The notes: generated from the sequence alone by a model not told the origin. A stretch of DNA of 64,000 bases from Sporosarcina ureae (GCF_002082015.1 NZ_CP015109.1:2943001-3007000); one strand, 5' to 3'; shown: positions 17,998 through 29,809, numbered from the stretch's first letter. Made by a program: numbers and translations.

Positions 17998-18624
17998 ATG
18001 AAAAAAGTACTGTGTGTATTGTTTGTGTTCCTTCTACTAACTAGTTGTTCTCGAGAATCTGAAGTAACTCAACAATTTACAGATTTACTTGTTGCGGTGA
18101 ATGAAAAAGAAAAACAAGGGAACAACTTTGGAAGGAAGTTGTTTGAGAAAGAGCAGAAGGAACAGGCTCTGTTCATTGAGACGATGGAGCTGTCTCAACA
18201 ACAATACCAGGAAGTGAAGCGGCGAGTAGTCGCGATGAAAAAGTCTGCACATGAACGAGCTCTATTATTAGAAAAAGAGGAAAGTGCTTTACGTGAGTCG
18301 AAGAGAGCGATAGACCAAATGTCTGAATGGGTAAAGCAAGCAGATGTAACGAACCAAATAGATGAAGTGGTGGAAGAACATGATGAACGTTCAGAAATAC
18401 ATGAAGCATTCATCATGCAGTATAAAAAGCTACTAGACAGTCAGGCGCAGTTATATACACAACTTGAAGATCAATCCATCCGCGAGCATGAACTCCAAAA
18501 GCATGTCAATGTAGTAAATGAATTAATTGCTTCTTGTCAACGGTTACTTTCAGAATTCAATGATTCGACTAAGGAAGTAAACAGATTAACAGCTCGCGCT
18601 TTGAAAAGTTTAGAACAGCAGTAA
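17998..18624 (+). CDS. ykyA: YkyA-family coiled-coil lipoprotein
   Basis: A 208-residue membrane-anchored protein. Seen: signal peptide with lipobox LTSC (Cys about 17), then an almost wholly helical Glu/Lys/Gln-rich body suited to coiled coils. It corresponds to B. subtilis YkyA, which also precedes pdhA. Function unknown. The ATG at 17998 follows CAGGAGGG. Confidence 0.85.
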   Translation: MKKVLCVLFVFLLLTSCSRESEVTQQFTDLLVAVNEKEKQGNNFGRKLFEKEQKEQALFIETMELSQQQYQEVKRRVVAMKKSAHERALLLEKEESALRESKRAIDQMSEWVKQADVTNQIDEVVEEHDERSEIHEAFIMQYKKLLDSQAQLYTQLEDQSIREHELQKHVNVVNELIASCQRLLSEFNDSTKEVNRLTARALKSLEQQ

Positions 18625-20104
<1,480 letters not shown>

Positions 20105-20107
20105 CCC

Positions 20108-21085
20108 ATGGCAGAATTAACAATGATTCAAGCGATTACAGATGCACTTCGTACAGAGCTGAAAACAGATGAAAACGTATTGCTGTTCGGTGAAGACGTA
20201 GGTGCAAATGGAGGTGTCTTCCGCGCGACGGAAGGCCTTCATAAAGAATTTGGAGAAGAGCGGGTGTTTGACACTCCATTAGCCGAATCTGGTATTGGCG
20301 GATTGGCGATTGGACTAGCGCTTACCGGTTTCCGTCCTATAATGGAAATCCAATTCTTTGGTTTTTTATTTGAAGTAATGGATTCTGTGAGCGGTCAAAT
20401 TGCAAGAATGAACTTCAGAACAGGTGGACACTTCAATGCGCCAATTACAATTCGTGCACCATTTGGTGGCGGTGTAGCGACTCCTGAAATGCACGCGGAT
20501 AGTTTGGAGGGCCTTGTAGCATCACAACCTGGCTTAACAGTAGTAATTCCGTCGACTCCTTACGATGCAAAAGGACTACTCATATCTGCGATTAAGAGCG
20601 ATGATCCTGTAATCTTCTTGGAGCATATGAAACTATATCGTTCATTTAGACAAGAAGTTCCTGAAGAGGAATATTCTATACCTTTAGGAAAAGCTGATGT
20701 GAAACGTGAAGGTAAAGATTTGACGATTGTCACATATGGTGCAATGGTGCAAGAAAGCCTAAAGGCGGCTGAAGCACTTGAAAAAGAAAATTACTCATTG
20801 GAAGTAATTGATTTACGTACGATTCAGCCTCTAGATATAGAAACTATTATTCAATCTGTTGAAAAAACGAACCGTGCAATTGTAGTACAAGAAGCACAGC
20901 GACAAGCAGGAATTGCGGCTAACGTGGTTGCTGAGATTACTGAACGTGCGATTTTGAGCCTAGAAGCTCCGGTGCTACGAGTGACAGCACCAGACACGGT
21001 ATATCCATTTGCAGCGGGCGAAAATACTTGGTTGCCTAATGCAAAAGATATTGCAGCGAAGGCGAAAGAAGTTCTGACATTTTAA
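20108..21085 (+). CDS. pdhB: Pyruvate dehydrogenase E1 beta subunit
   Basis: A 325-residue transketolase-like subunit that completes the E1 heterotetramer. Seen: [17 protein letters not shown] near the N-terminus, [15 protein letters not shown], and the C-terminal transketolase domain with [11 protein letters not shown]. Starts 3 bases after pdhA. Confidence 0.96.
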   Translation: MAELTMIQAITDALRTELKTDENVLLFGEDVGANGGVFRATEGLHKEFGEERVFDTPLAESGIGGLAIGLALTGFRPIMEIQFFGFLFEVMDSVSGQIARMNFRTGGHFNAPITIRAPFGGGVATPEMHADSLEGLVASQPGLTVVIPSTPYDAKGLLISAIKSDDPVIFLEHMKLYRSFRQEVPEEEYSIPLGKADVKREGKDLTIVTYGAMVQESLKAAEALEKENYSLEVIDLRTIQPLDIETIIQSVEKTNRAIVVQEAQRQAGIAANVVAEITERAILSLEAPVLRVTAPDTVYPFAAGENTWLPNAKDIAAKAKEVLTF

Positions 21086-21119
21086 ATACTTATTGGACAA
21101 ACCAGGAAGGGTGAATTAC

Positions 21120-22490
21120 GTGACTTATGAATTCCGATTACCAGATATTGGTGAAGGTATACACGAAGGAGAGATCGTCAAATGGTTCGTAAAACCGGGC
21201 GATGAAATCCAAGAAGATGATACATTACTAGAAGTACAAAATGATAAATCTGTAGTAGAAATTCCGTCACCTGTATCAGGTACAGTTGAAGAAATTTATG
21301 TTACTGAAGGTACTGTGGCAGTTGTTGGAGATAAATTAGTGCGTTTTGATGCACCAGATCATAATATTCCAGATCATGAGGACGATGAAGATAGTACGGA
21401 TACTTCTAAAGAAGAAGCGAGTGCAGAAAAATCTCACGAACAAGTAGGGGAAGCACTTGGTAGCGTAGATTCCAAGAAACCTGATCAAGCATCTGAAGAA
21501 CAACCACCGGCACAGCCGCAAGAAGAACAACCGGCTAAGCCATCTGCTAATGAGGTGGATGAAAATCGTCGAGTCATCGCGATGCCGTCTGTTCGTAAAT
21601 ATGCACGTGAACAGGATGTAACGATAGCACAAGTCGCCGGTAGCGGGAAAAATGGCCGTGTACTAAAAGAAGACATAGATTCATTTAAAGCGGGAGATCA
21701 ACAACCTGTTGATGAAACGACGAATTCACAGCAAGATGCGGAAACACCTTCAACTGCGGAGAAACAAGCTCCTGTCTTCGAAGGCAAATTCCCAGAGACT
21801 CGTGAGAAATTGTCTCCTATGCGAAAAGCTATCTCGAAAGCTATGTCGAATTCCAAGCATACAGCTGCTCATGTTACATTGCTGGATGAAGTCGACGTCA
21901 CTGCATTAGTTGCACATCGTAAAGAATTCAAAGCGATTGCAGCAGAGAAAAATGTGAAGTTAACGTATCTTCCGTATGTAGTAAAAGCACTTGTGGCGAC
22001 CCTGCGCGAGTTCCCTCAACTAAATACGTCATTGGACGATGAGACAGAAGAGTTAATCCAAAAACATTATTATAATATTGGAATTGCGGCAGATACGGAT
22101 CGCGGTCTAATGGTTCCGGTCGTGAAAAATGCTGATCGTAAGTCGATGTTTGCCATCTCAAATGAAGTGAATGAGCTCGCTGGAAAAGCGCGAGATGGAA
22201 AACTTCAAGGAGCAGAAATGAAGGGTGCTTCTTGTACAATCACGAATATTGGTTCTGCAGGTGGACAATGGTTTACACCGATAATTAATCACCCGGAAGT
22301 AGCGATTTTAGGTATCGGAAGAATTTCTGAAAAACCTGTAGTAAAAAATGGTGAAATTGTAGTGGCACCTATGTTAGCATTATCTTTAGTGTTTGATCAC
22401 AGAGTGATTGATGGCGTAACGGGACAATTAGCGTTAAACTATCTTAAGGAATTAATTAGTAATCCATCACTTTTATTAATGGAGGCGTAA
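21120..22490 (+). CDS. pdhC: Dihydrolipoamide acetyltransferase E2
   Basis: A 456-residue core of the PDH complex. Domains in order: one lipoyl domain (about 1-80, lipoyl Lys in VQNDKSVVE), an acidic Pro/Glu/Gln linker, an E1/E3-binding domain (about 150-190, [13 protein letters not shown]), a second linker, and the acetyltransferase domain with the catalytic HRVIDG motif near the C-terminus. The GTG start at 21120 follows GGAAGGG; an upstream in-frame ATG at 21093 has none. Confidence 0.95.
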   Translation: MTYEFRLPDIGEGIHEGEIVKWFVKPGDEIQEDDTLLEVQNDKSVVEIPSPVSGTVEEIYVTEGTVAVVGDKLVRFDAPDHNIPDHEDDEDSTDTSKEEASAEKSHEQVGEALGSVDSKKPDQASEEQPPAQPQEEQPAKPSANEVDENRRVIAMPSVRKYAREQDVTIAQVAGSGKNGRVLKEDIDSFKAGDQQPVDETTNSQQDAETPSTAEKQAPVFEGKFPETREKLSPMRKAISKAMSNSKHTAAHVTLLDEVDVTALVAHRKEFKAIAAEKNVKLTYLPYVVKALVATLREFPQLNTSLDDETEELIQKHYYNIGIAADTDRGLMVPVVKNADRKSMFAISNEVNELAGKARDGKLQGAEMKGASCTITNIGSAGGQWFTPIINHPEVAILGIGRISEKPVVKNGEIVVAPMLALSLVFDHRVIDGVTGQLALNYLKELISNPSLLLMEA

Positions 22491-22495
22491 ATCAC

Positions 22496-23908
22496 ATGGT
22501 AGTAGGAGATTTTCCAATTGAAGTTGACACACTCGTAGTAGGTTCAGGACCAGGGGGATACGTTGCAGCAATACGTGCAGCTCAACTTGGTCAAAAAGTT
22601 ACAATCGTGGAAAAAGGTACAATTGGCGGAGTTTGTTTGAACGTCGGATGTATTCCTTCCAAAGCAATGATCTCTGTTGGACATCGCTTTGTGGAAGCAC
22701 AGAATGCAGATGCAATGGGAATTACTGCGAAGTCTGTCGAATTAGACTTTTCTAAAGCAATGAAGTTTAAGGAAAGCGTTGTTTCTAAGTTAACTGGTGG
22801 CGTATCCGGTTTACTAAAAGGAAATAAAGTAGAAACGATTGCAGGTGAAGCATATTTCGTAGATACGAATACTGTACGCGTGATGACAGAAAACTCTGCC
22901 CAAACATATAAATTCAACAACGTGATTATCGCAACGGGTTCACGCCCGGTTGAAATACCTTCATTCAAATTTACTGACCGTGTAATCAATTCTACTGGCG
23001 CTTTAAATTTGAAAGAATTACCGAAGAAGCTTGTCGTCGTTGGTGGCGGCTATATTGGTACAGAGCTTGGTTCAGCTTATGCTAATCTAGGATCTGAAGT
23101 AACCATTCTTGAAGGTGCGGATGATATCCTGGCTGGTTTCGAAAAACAAATGACGCAGATCGTTAAAAAAGGCCTGAAGAAAAAAGGCGTTGAAGTAGTT
23201 GTAAGCGCATCTGCTAAAGGCGTTGAAGAAACAAAAGATGGCGTCGTAGTCACATATGAAGCTAAAGGTGAAGAAGTGAAAATTGAAGCGGACTACGTTC
23301 TTGTAACTGTAGGTCGTCGTCCAAATACAGATGAAATCGGTTTGGAAGGTCTAGGCTTGAACATGTCTGACCGCGGTTTGATCGAAGTGGACAAGCAGTG
23401 CCGTACGAATGTACCGAATGTGTATGCAATCGGTGATATCGTAGCAGGTCCTCAGCTTGCACACAAAGCTTCTTACGAGGCGAAAGTAGCGGCAGAAGCT
23501 ATTTCTGGAGAGAAATCTGAAGTAGACTATATGGCTATACCAGCTGTATGCTTCACAGATCCAGAACTGGCAACTGTTGGCTTAAATGAAAAACAAGCAA
23601 AAGATGAAGGGTATGACGTAGTAAGCGGTAAATTCCCGTTTGCAGCAAACGGACGTGCGCTTTCATTGGATGCTACAGAAGGTTTCGTGAAGCTTGTAGG
23701 TCGTAAAGAAGATGGCTTGTTGCTAGGCGCGCAAATCGTTGGAGAAAACGCTTCTGACATGATTGCGGAACTTGGTTTAGCGATTGAAGCAGGTATGACT
23801 CTTGAAGATATATCTATGACAATCCATGCGCACCCTACACTAGGCGAGATTTCTATGGAAGCAGCAGAAGTTGCTCTTGGTAAGCCGATTCACATGATGA
23901 CGAAATAA
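22496..23908 (+). CDS. pdhD: Dihydrolipoamide dehydrogenase E3
   Basis: A 470-residue FAD enzyme that reoxidises lipoamide with NAD+. Seen: FAD motif [10 protein letters not shown], redox disulfide GGVCLNVGC (Cys 47 and 52), NAD motif [13 protein letters not shown] motif YAIGDI, and C-terminal catalytic HAHPTLGE. Starts 5 bases after pdhC with GGAGG at the end of that gene. Confidence 0.96.
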   Translation: MVVGDFPIEVDTLVVGSGPGGYVAAIRAAQLGQKVTIVEKGTIGGVCLNVGCIPSKAMISVGHRFVEAQNADAMGITAKSVELDFSKAMKFKESVVSKLTGGVSGLLKGNKVETIAGEAYFVDTNTVRVMTENSAQTYKFNNVIIATGSRPVEIPSFKFTDRVINSTGALNLKELPKKLVVVGGGYIGTELGSAYANLGSEVTILEGADDILAGFEKQMTQIVKKGLKKKGVEVVVSASAKGVEETKDGVVVTYEAKGEEVKIEADYVLVTVGRRPNTDEIGLEGLGLNMSDRGLIEVDKQCRTNVPNVYAIGDIVAGPQLAHKASYEAKVAAEAISGEKSEVDYMAIPAVCFTDPELATVGLNEKQAKDEGYDVVSGKFPFAANGRALSLDATEGFVKLVGRKEDGLLLGAQIVGENASDMIAELGLAIEAGMTLEDISMTIHAHPTLGEISMEAAEVALGKPIHMMTK

Positions 23909-23925
23909 AACAGCTAGAATTGAAC

Positions 23926-23960
23926 AGCCCATGGGAATATTTTTCTCATGGGCTTTTTTA
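23926..23960 (+). terminator. Terminator of the pdh operon
   Basis: AGCCCATG / CATGGGCT stem followed by TTTTTTA. Confidence 0.85.
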
Positions 23961-23983
23961 GATTTTGATAAAGGGGGATGTTT

Positions 23984-24943
23984 ATGTGGAAAACTAGAGT
24001 GACAGAACTTTTCGGAATTGAATACCCGATTGTGCAAGGTGGACTCGCGTATTTGGCTTATTCAGACCTTGCCGTTGCCGTTTCGGAAGGAGGTGGACTC
24101 GGCCAAATTACAGCAATGAGTCTCCCTTCACCTGAGGCATTGAAAGAAGAAATTCGCAAAGTTCGCGAAAAAACAGATAAACCTTTCAGTGTGAATTTTG
24201 CAATTGGTAATCATGGTCGATCATATGAAGCAATGGTGGAAGCTGCACTTGAAGAAAAGATTACTGTTATTTCGGTTACAGGGGGAAATCCTGTGCCTCT
24301 TTTCGATATGCTTAAAGGGACTGACGTGAAGAAAATGGTGTTAGTGGCTGCTAGAAGACAAGCACAAAAGGCTGAGGAGATTGGTGCGGACGCTGTCATT
24401 GCTGTTGGACAAGAAGGTGGCGGGCATTTAGGACGTGATGATATAGGTACGATGGTATTGATTCCAAGAATTGTAGATTCCGTCAGTATACCGGTCATTG
24501 GATCCGGGGGTATTGGTGATGGACGAGGTTGGATGGCTGCACAAGCACTCGGGGCAGAAGGAATTGAGATGGGAACTCGTTTCATAGCGACGAAAGAATG
24601 TGTCGATGCGTCACCAGCTTATCTGGATTCTCTTTTAGCAAGCAGTGAACAAGATACAACAGTTATTAAACGTACAATCGGTGCACCTGCACGCGCATTA
24701 ACGAATGAGTGGACTGACAAAATTTTGAAGTTGGAAGCGGAAAATGCGGGCTATGAAGGATTGAAAACATTCATTAGCGGGGACGCGAATCGAAAGTTCA
24801 TTCATGATGGAGCAAGAGAACAAGGTTTTGGTTGGGGTGGTCAAGTAGCGGGTATGATTGAAGATGTTCCAAGCGTCGCTGAATTGTTTGAACGAATGAA
24901 AAATGAAGCAAACGCTATACGAGAAAAATGGAGTGTCAGGTAA
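23984..24943 (+). CDS. NPD-family flavin oxidoreductase (nitronate monooxygenase/FabK-like)
   Basis: A 319-residue FMN TIM-barrel enzyme of the 2-nitropropane dioxygenase family. Seen: IEYPIVQGGLAYLA at the N-terminus, the flavin segments VGQEGGGHLG and IGSGGIGDGRG, and GAEGIEMGTRF. Relatives are nitronate monooxygenases detoxifying propionate-3-nitronate, or enoyl-ACP reductase II (FabK); sequence alone does not decide. The ATG at 23984 stands 6 bases after GGGGG; an ATG at 23978 abuts that site. It is inserted between pdhD and yktA relative to B. subtilis. Confidence 0.82.
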   Translation: MWKTRVTELFGIEYPIVQGGLAYLAYSDLAVAVSEGGGLGQITAMSLPSPEALKEEIRKVREKTDKPFSVNFAIGNHGRSYEAMVEAALEEKITVISVTGGNPVPLFDMLKGTDVKKMVLVAARRQAQKAEEIGADAVIAVGQEGGGHLGRDDIGTMVLIPRIVDSVSIPVIGSGGIGDGRGWMAAQALGAEGIEMGTRFIATKECVDASPAYLDSLLASSEQDTTVIKRTIGAPARALTNEWTDKILKLEAENAGYEGLKTFISGDANRKFIHDGAREQGFGWGGQVAGMIEDVPSVAELFERMKNEANAIREKWSVR

Positions 24944-24955
24944 GGAGAGAAGAAA

Positions 24956-25234
24956 ATGGCAGGTTATCAATATCCGCTACGTGCAGATTGGTCAACAGAA
25001 GAAATTGTTAAGGTAGTCAACTTTTTTACAAAAGTAGAGCAAGCATATGAATCGAATATTGAACGAAATGAATTTATGGAATACTATCGGGCTTTCAAAA
25101 GTGTAGTTCCATCTATGGCTGAAGAAAAAACGTTGTGCAAGGAATTCGAGGAAAGTAGTGACTATGTAGCATTTCGCGTAGTGAAAGCGGCTAAAGAAAG
25201 CCGACCAGGTGAACTATTAAAAGTGAAAAAGTAA
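24956..25234 (+). CDS. yktA: UPF0223 protein YktA
   Basis: A 92-residue protein beginning GYQYPLRADWSTEEIVKVV, the UPF0223 signature. Small helical cytoplasmic protein of unknown function. It starts 12 bases after the flavin oxidoreductase gene behind AAGGAGAG, so it is co-transcribed with it. In B. subtilis it also follows the pdh region. Confidence 0.85.
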   Translation: MAGYQYPLRADWSTEEIVKVVNFFTKVEQAYESNIERNEFMEYYRAFKSVVPSMAEEKTLCKEFEESSDYVAFRVVKAAKESRPGELLKVKK

Positions 25235-25246
25235 GTAAAGCAAAAA

Positions 25247-25542
25247 AGGTTGGGACAGAACAGAAAAAACGTAAGGGGGTTTATGAGTCCCTTTACGCTT
25301 TTTTCTGTTCTTATCAGTAAATATTTTTTAGAGTAACAGAGTGTACCGGAACGGAGAAAGGCCGACTCCTGAGGGATCAGCGTGCGTCTTGAGACCCTGG
25401 ACAGGTGCCTTAATTTCTGCAAAGTACACAGAAATACGGCAAAGCGAACCCTACGTTGTTCGCTTGGCTCAAATCACGCCCCTCGGAAAGCGTGCCTTTC
25501 GGAGTGCAGGGAAACGGGGGAATATAGTTATGTCCCAGCCTC
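25247..25542 (+). repeat. Dispersed intergenic repeat, copy 1
   Basis: A ~296-base element that is matched, inverted, by 44074-44364 at about 94 % identity by eye. The ends are short inverted repeats (AGGTTGGGACAG and TGTCCCAGCCT). Inside the left end a long hairpin (arms 25257-25279 and 25289-25311) differs between copies mainly in the loop and keeps pairing. The rest is richer in G and C than the neighbouring genes and contains a CTCCTGAGGGATCAG block and smaller inverted repeats. No transposase. It fills the gap between convergent yktA and yktB, so it can also act as a bidirectional terminator. Short frames within it are not counted as genes. Confidence 0.85.
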
Positions 25543-25665
25543 TTTATTTTTAATCTCACTTTTACATGGACTCTTTTCTCCGGAATTCCATATTAGTTGA
25601 ACGTAAAAGGAAACATTCGCCCAGTACGTTAATCAACGGTGTGTTATTATTTGCCATGTTGATTT

Positions 25666-26298
25666 TCAGTCAAAGGAATGAATAACTACATCGTAAACAG
25701 GCAATAACTTCGTGAACGTATCCTCTGCATACTCATAAAACTGCTCTTCACTCATTTTGTTTGCCTCATCTCTTGATAGGTGCCGACCAACTAAAAACTC
25801 TGCCTTTTTCACAGTTTGTAGACGATCCAATAATTTCTCAAGTCCTTCTGTACCTACTTCACTTATACGCTCAGCTTCAGGTTTCATATGATCTCCGGAC
25901 ACAACAAAATCGTTCGGTAACGAAGACAGGACATGCATTTCTTTTTCCAAACGTTCAGCAATCCCTTTTTTATCGGGATTTTCATAAATAATTGCCAATA
26001 CGATGAATAAATGAGAGCCCCATAAGCCAATCTGAAAGTGAGGTAGCGCTTTATAACCTCGCTTGGCAGGAGCAAATGCCACCCAGCTATCTCGTGGCGG
26101 ATTTACAGTGCGTCTTGCGTGTTTTGCGACATGAGGGAAAAACTCACCCGTACCGTGTGCGGAAAGGCGGTGTGCAAAATGATTTCCTAATTCTATGAAT
26201 TTCGGTTGTATCTTTTTCTGCAAAGCTGTCATGCGATGATCTAAGCCATCAATGCTAAAAACATCAAAATCATTTGATGACCAATAAGACTGAATCAA
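25666..26298 (-). CDS. yktB: UPF0637 protein YktB
   Basis: A 210-residue cytoplasmic protein matching the YktB/UPF0637 family (WSSNDFDVFSIDGLDHRM, NPPRDSWVAFAPAKRGYKALPHF, LWGSHLFIVLAIIYE). Function unknown. AGGAGATTTTC in the gene direction precedes the ATG. It faces yktA across the repeat, whereas in B. subtilis the two run in the same order as neighbours. Confidence 0.88.
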   Translation of the reverse strand: MIQSYWSSNDFDVFSIDGLDHRMTALQKKIQPKFIELGNHFAHRLSAHGTGEFFPHVAKHARRTVNPPRDSWVAFAPAKRGYKALPHFQIGLWGSHLFIVLAIIYENPDKKGIAERLEKEMHVLSSLPNDFVVSGDHMKPEAERISEVGTEGLEKLLDRLQTVKKAEFLVGRHLSRDEANKMSEEQFYEYAEDTFTKLLPVYDVVIHSFD

Positions 26299-26455
26299 GA
26301 AAATCTCCTCCAGTTTGTAGTGATTACGTTTATCTTACCAGTAAACGGGGAATAATTTAAATTAACAAGGCTTCTAACCAATAAGAGTCGGAATCTTCGC
26401 ATATCTTACTTATAAGGCGGTTAGAGTCAAATATTAACTAAAAGGGGTGCTACTT

Positions 26456-26656
26456 ATGAAACAGGTCGTTCATTTTATCCGAAAAGAAGATGTTGAGAGA
26501 GAATATGTGAGAACATTACAATTGGAATTGGATTATGAATTAGCTACTCTATACGACGCACTACAAGACGAAGACACGGTTCAGGAAGATAAAAGTAAAC
26601 TACGATTAATGGAAATTCACAATGAAATGGAGAGACTTGATGTTTTCTCGATGTAA
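26456..26656 (+). CDS. Small conserved-position protein between yktB and suhB
   Basis: A 66-residue acidic, helical protein (KQVVHFIRKEDVEREYVRTL at the N-terminus). No domain recognised. Its position between yktB and suhB is that of B. subtilis ykzI, but I cannot confirm homology. The ATG at 26456 follows AAAGGGG; a GTG at 26447 overlaps that site. It has its own terminator. Confidence 0.65.
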   Translation: MKQVVHFIRKEDVEREYVRTLQLELDYELATLYDALQDEDTVQEDKSKLRLMEIHNEMERLDVFSM

Positions 26657-26669
26657 CTATAGTTTAATA

Positions 26670-26724
26670 AAAGACATCCCCATTTTACTTCAGAATTGAA
26701 GAAAATGTGACGGGGTGTCTTTTT
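26670..26724 (+). terminator. Terminator after the small gene
   Basis: AAGACATCCCC / GGGGTGTCTT stem with a loop of about 30 bases that has a small inner hairpin, followed by TTTTTAC. Confidence 0.75.
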
Positions 26725-26809
26725 ACTTAATATGCTGTAACTGTTATCTCTTTTGTTCCGTTGCCTCTGTGTTATACTAGCGATAGTCGGAATGGGAAGA
26801 GGTGGCAGA

Positions 26810-27601
26810 ATGAATCTTAATGCGATAGATCGATATGCGAAATCGTTGATCAAAGAGGCTGGCCACAAAATACGCGTGTCTTTTTTTAGTACAATTGACA
26901 TCGATTCAAAGGCAGACGCTAACGATTTAGTTACCAATATCGATAGAGAAGTCGAAAGCTTTTTTGTTGAACGGGTAAAACAAGACTTTCCAGAGCATAA
27001 AATGGTTTCAGAAGAGGGATTTGGAGATAAGATTACTTCGCTTGACGGAGTAGTTTGGTTCCTGGATCCAATTGATGGAACGATGAATTTTATCCATCAA
27101 AGAAGAAACTTTGCGATTTCATTGGGGATTTATGTAGACGGCGTGGGGATGCTGGGCTACATATATGATGTAATGCGGGATGAGTTATACCATGCAGCGA
27201 AAGATGAAGGTGCTTATTTCAATGATGAGCGTCTTCCGCAGTTGGAAATTACACCACTTGAAGATGCAATTATCGGCATCAATGCTAGTTGGGTTGCTCC
27301 AAACCATCGAGTGGAAAATGAAAAGATTATTGAGCTCGTCACACGTTGCCGCGGAACGCGTTCATACGGTTCGGCTGCGATTGAACTAGCATATGTATCG
27401 TCAGGAAGGATTGACGCGTATATTTCTATGCGGCTAGCACCTTGGGATATAGCTGGTGGAATCGTTATTGCGCAAGAAGTAGGGGCTGTAGCGACAAACT
27501 TAGAAGGTGTGAGACCGCATCTCCTTGGAACTGACACATTTATTGTCACACGTCCAGGATTACATGAGGAAATTTTATCAAAATATATCCGACTAAAATA
27601 A
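26810..27601 (+). CDS. suhB: Inositol-1-monophosphatase family phosphatase (SuhB-like)
   Basis: A 263-residue Mg-dependent phosphatase. Seen: metal site 1 EEGFG preceded by KMVSE, the signature WFLDPIDGTMNFIH, and the C-terminal metal motif APWDIAGGIVIAQEVGA. Relatives hydrolyse inositol phosphate, fructose bisphosphate or PAP; the substrate is not determined. The ATG at 26810 follows AAGAGGTGG; the frame opens 57 bases earlier without a site. Corresponds to B. subtilis yktC. Confidence 0.9.
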   Translation: MNLNAIDRYAKSLIKEAGHKIRVSFFSTIDIDSKADANDLVTNIDREVESFFVERVKQDFPEHKMVSEEGFGDKITSLDGVVWFLDPIDGTMNFIHQRRNFAISLGIYVDGVGMLGYIYDVMRDELYHAAKDEGAYFNDERLPQLEITPLEDAIIGINASWVAPNHRVENEKIIELVTRCRGTRSYGSAAIELAYVSSGRIDAYISMRLAPWDIAGGIVIAQEVGAVATNLEGVRPHLLGTDTFIVTRPGLHEEILSKYIRLK

Positions 27602-27651
27602 AAAAAGGGGCTGTTTGTTAAACCTACACGGTTTAATGTACAGTCCCTTTG
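27601..27651 (-). terminator. Terminator of ylaF, facing suhB
   Basis: AAAGGGACTGT / ACAGCCCCTTT outer stem and TTAAACC / GGTTTAA inner stem, read leftward into TTTTTTA. It lies between convergent suhB and ylaF. Confidence 0.75.
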
Positions 27652-27657
27652 CGTTAT

Positions 27658-27843
27658 TTAAAGCGTGCCTTCTCTACGCATACGTGCTTTTGTTTTGAAT
27701 CCATTACCCATTATTAATACTAGAGCGACAATTGCGAGAATGACAACCAATATGCTACGCATACCTACCCCCACGCCTATTGCAGACATGGAAAGTACAG
27801 CGCCGAGTGAATACATTACGAAAATCCACTTAATGTCTTTCAA
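27658..27843 (-). CDS. ylaF: YlaF-like DUF5325 membrane protein
   Basis: A 61-residue protein with two membrane helices (about 6-27 and 30-47) separated by a short turn, ending in a basic tail KTKARMRREG. Size, topology and location before typA fit YlaF/DUF5325. Function unknown. GGAGGG precedes the ATG. Confidence 0.75.
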   Translation of the reverse strand: MKDIKWIFVMYSLGAVLSMSAIGVGVGMRSILVVILAIVALVLIMGNGFKTKARMRREGTL

Positions 27844-27891
27844 AAAAATCCCTCCATATAAATTAAAATATTATTTAATTGGACTATCTTG

Positions 27892-27900
27892 TGCTATAAT
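27892..27900 (+). promoter_or_regulatory. Extended -10 promoter of typA
   Basis: TGCTATAAT is a consensus extended -10 lying 44 bases before typA. The -35 position is weak. Confidence 0.6.
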
Positions 27901-27943
27901 AACACAGTTGAACATCTGAAATAAAGATAAACGGAGTGAAAAA

Positions 27944-29785
27944 ATGACAAACGAACGTACTGATCTTAGAAATATTGCAATTATTGCCCACGTAGACCAT
28001 GGTAAAACGACATTGGTCGACCAATTACTTAAACAATCCGGTATTTTCCGGTCGAATGAGCACGTAGATGACCGCGCAATGGATTCAAACGAACTAGAGC
28101 GTGAACGAGGAATTACGATTCTAGCTAAAAATACAGCTATTGAATATAATGACACAAAAATCAACATCATGGATACACCAGGACACGCCGACTTCGGTGG
28201 TGAAGTAGAACGTATCTTGCGTATGGTAGACGGCGTAATTTTAGTTGTCGATGCATTTGAAGGTTGTATGCCACAAACTCGTTTTGTATTGAAAAAAGCA
28301 TTGGAAACAAACCTCAAGCCAATCGTTGTTGTAAATAAAATTGACCGTGAATTTGCAAGACCAGAAGAAGTAGTAGACGAAGTGCTTGAATTATTTATAG
28401 AGCTCGATGCAAACGATGAGCAATTAGAGTTCCCAGTCGTGTATGCTTCAGGATTTAACGGTACAGCAAGTCTTTCTCCTGATCCAGAAACACAGGAAGA
28501 CACATTGCGTGTACTTTACGAATCCATTTTAGAAAATATTCCTTCACCAATTGATAACCGCGATGAGCCACTTCAGTTCCAAGTGTCATTATTGGACTAT
28601 AACGACTATGTAGGCCGTATTGGTATCGGACGTATTTTCCGTGGAACGATGAAAGTTGGAGAACAAGTCGCAGTGCTTAAGCGTGACGGTTCAGTAAAGA
28701 ACTTGCGCGTAACCAAATTATACGGTTTCTTAGGCTTGAAAAGAGTCGAAGTACAAGAAGCATATGCGGGTGACCTCGTAGCGGTTTCTGGAATGGGAGA
28801 TATTGACGTAGGTGAAACAGTTTGTCCTACTGATCATCAAGAGGCCCTTCCTGAACTTTATATCGATGAACCTACGTTGCAAATGCGTTTCCTAGTGAAT
28901 AACAGTCCTTTTGCAGGCCGCGAAGGTAAATGGGTAACAGCACGTAAAATTCAAGAACGACTAGATCAACAGCTTGAGACTGACGTTTCATTGCGTGTGG
29001 ATCCAACAGACTCTCCAGATGAGTGGATTGTATCCGGCCGTGGAGAATTGCACTTGTCTATTCTTATAGAAAATATGCGTCGTGAAGGTTATGAACTTCA
29101 AGTATCTAAGCCTCAAGTAATCATTCGTGAAATTGATGGCAAGCGGAGCGAGCCTTTCGAGCGTGTACAAATTGATGTACCGGAAGAACACACTGGATCT
29201 ATCATCGAGTCTATCGGTGAGCGTAAAGGTGAAATGTTGGATATGATTAATAACGGAAACGGCCAAGTGCGATTAATCTTCTTAGTACCTGCTCGTGGAT
29301 TGATCGGGTATACAACAGAATTCTTGACACTAACACGTGGATACGGAATTCTTAACCATACATTTGACAGCTACAAGCCGGTTACTTCAGGTAAAATTGG
29401 TGGCAGACGTCACGGTGTACTGGTTTCCATGGAGAACGGTACAGTTACTGGTTACAGTATAATGCAGTTAGAAGACCGTGGAACTATGTTCGTGGAAACA
29501 GGTGCAGAAATTTACGCAGGTATGGTAGTAGGAGAAAGTAACCGTGATAGCGACTTAACAATCAACTTGACGAAAGTTAAGCATGCTACTAACGTTCGTT
29601 CAGCTACAAAAGATCAAACCGTTACGACGAAAAAACCTCGTATTATGTCGCTTGAAGAAGCATTGCAATACATTGGCGATGACGAGTACTGTGAAGTGAC
29701 ACCACAAACTATTCGTTTGCGTAAAAAAGTTCTTGATAAGAATGAACGTGAACGTGTAAATAAAAAGAAGAAACTTGGCGAATAA
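27944..29785 (+). CDS. typA: Ribosome-associated GTPase TypA/BipA
   Basis: A 613-residue translational GTPase of the EF-G family. Seen: P-loop AHVDHGKTTL, switch II DTPGHADFGGE, NKID, then domain II, two EF-G-like alpha/beta domains, and the BipA-specific C-terminal domain with RGTMFVETGAEIYAGMVVGE. It aids 50S assembly and growth in the cold. ACGGAGTG precedes the ATG. Same neighbours as B. subtilis ylaG. Confidence 0.97.
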   Translation: MTNERTDLRNIAIIAHVDHGKTTLVDQLLKQSGIFRSNEHVDDRAMDSNELERERGITILAKNTAIEYNDTKINIMDTPGHADFGGEVERILRMVDGVILVVDAFEGCMPQTRFVLKKALETNLKPIVVVNKIDREFARPEEVVDEVLELFIELDANDEQLEFPVVYASGFNGTASLSPDPETQEDTLRVLYESILENIPSPIDNRDEPLQFQVSLLDYNDYVGRIGIGRIFRGTMKVGEQVAVLKRDGSVKNLRVTKLYGFLGLKRVEVQEAYAGDLVAVSGMGDIDVGETVCPTDHQEALPELYIDEPTLQMRFLVNNSPFAGREGKWVTARKIQERLDQQLETDVSLRVDPTDSPDEWIVSGRGELHLSILIENMRREGYELQVSKPQVIIREIDGKRSEPFERVQIDVPEEHTGSIIESIGERKGEMLDMINNGNGQVRLIFLVPARGLIGYTTEFLTLTRGYGILNHTFDSYKPVTSGKIGGRRHGVLVSMENGTVTGYSIMQLEDRGTMFVETGAEIYAGMVVGESNRDSDLTINLTKVKHATNVRSATKDQTVTTKKPRIMSLEEALQYIGDDEYCEVTPQTIRLRKKVLDKNERERVNKKKKLGE

Positions 29786-29809
29786 TAGAAATAGAAGGGA
29801 ATGTATGGA

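Noticed and set aside
25341..25553. A 70-codon ORF inside repeat copy 1, with an almost identical 65-codon ORF in copy 2 (44078-44275)
   Set aside because: The similarity is fully explained by nucleotide identity of the repeats. There is no ribosome site, and the opposite strand also carries a shared open frame. The ORF ends differ between copies.
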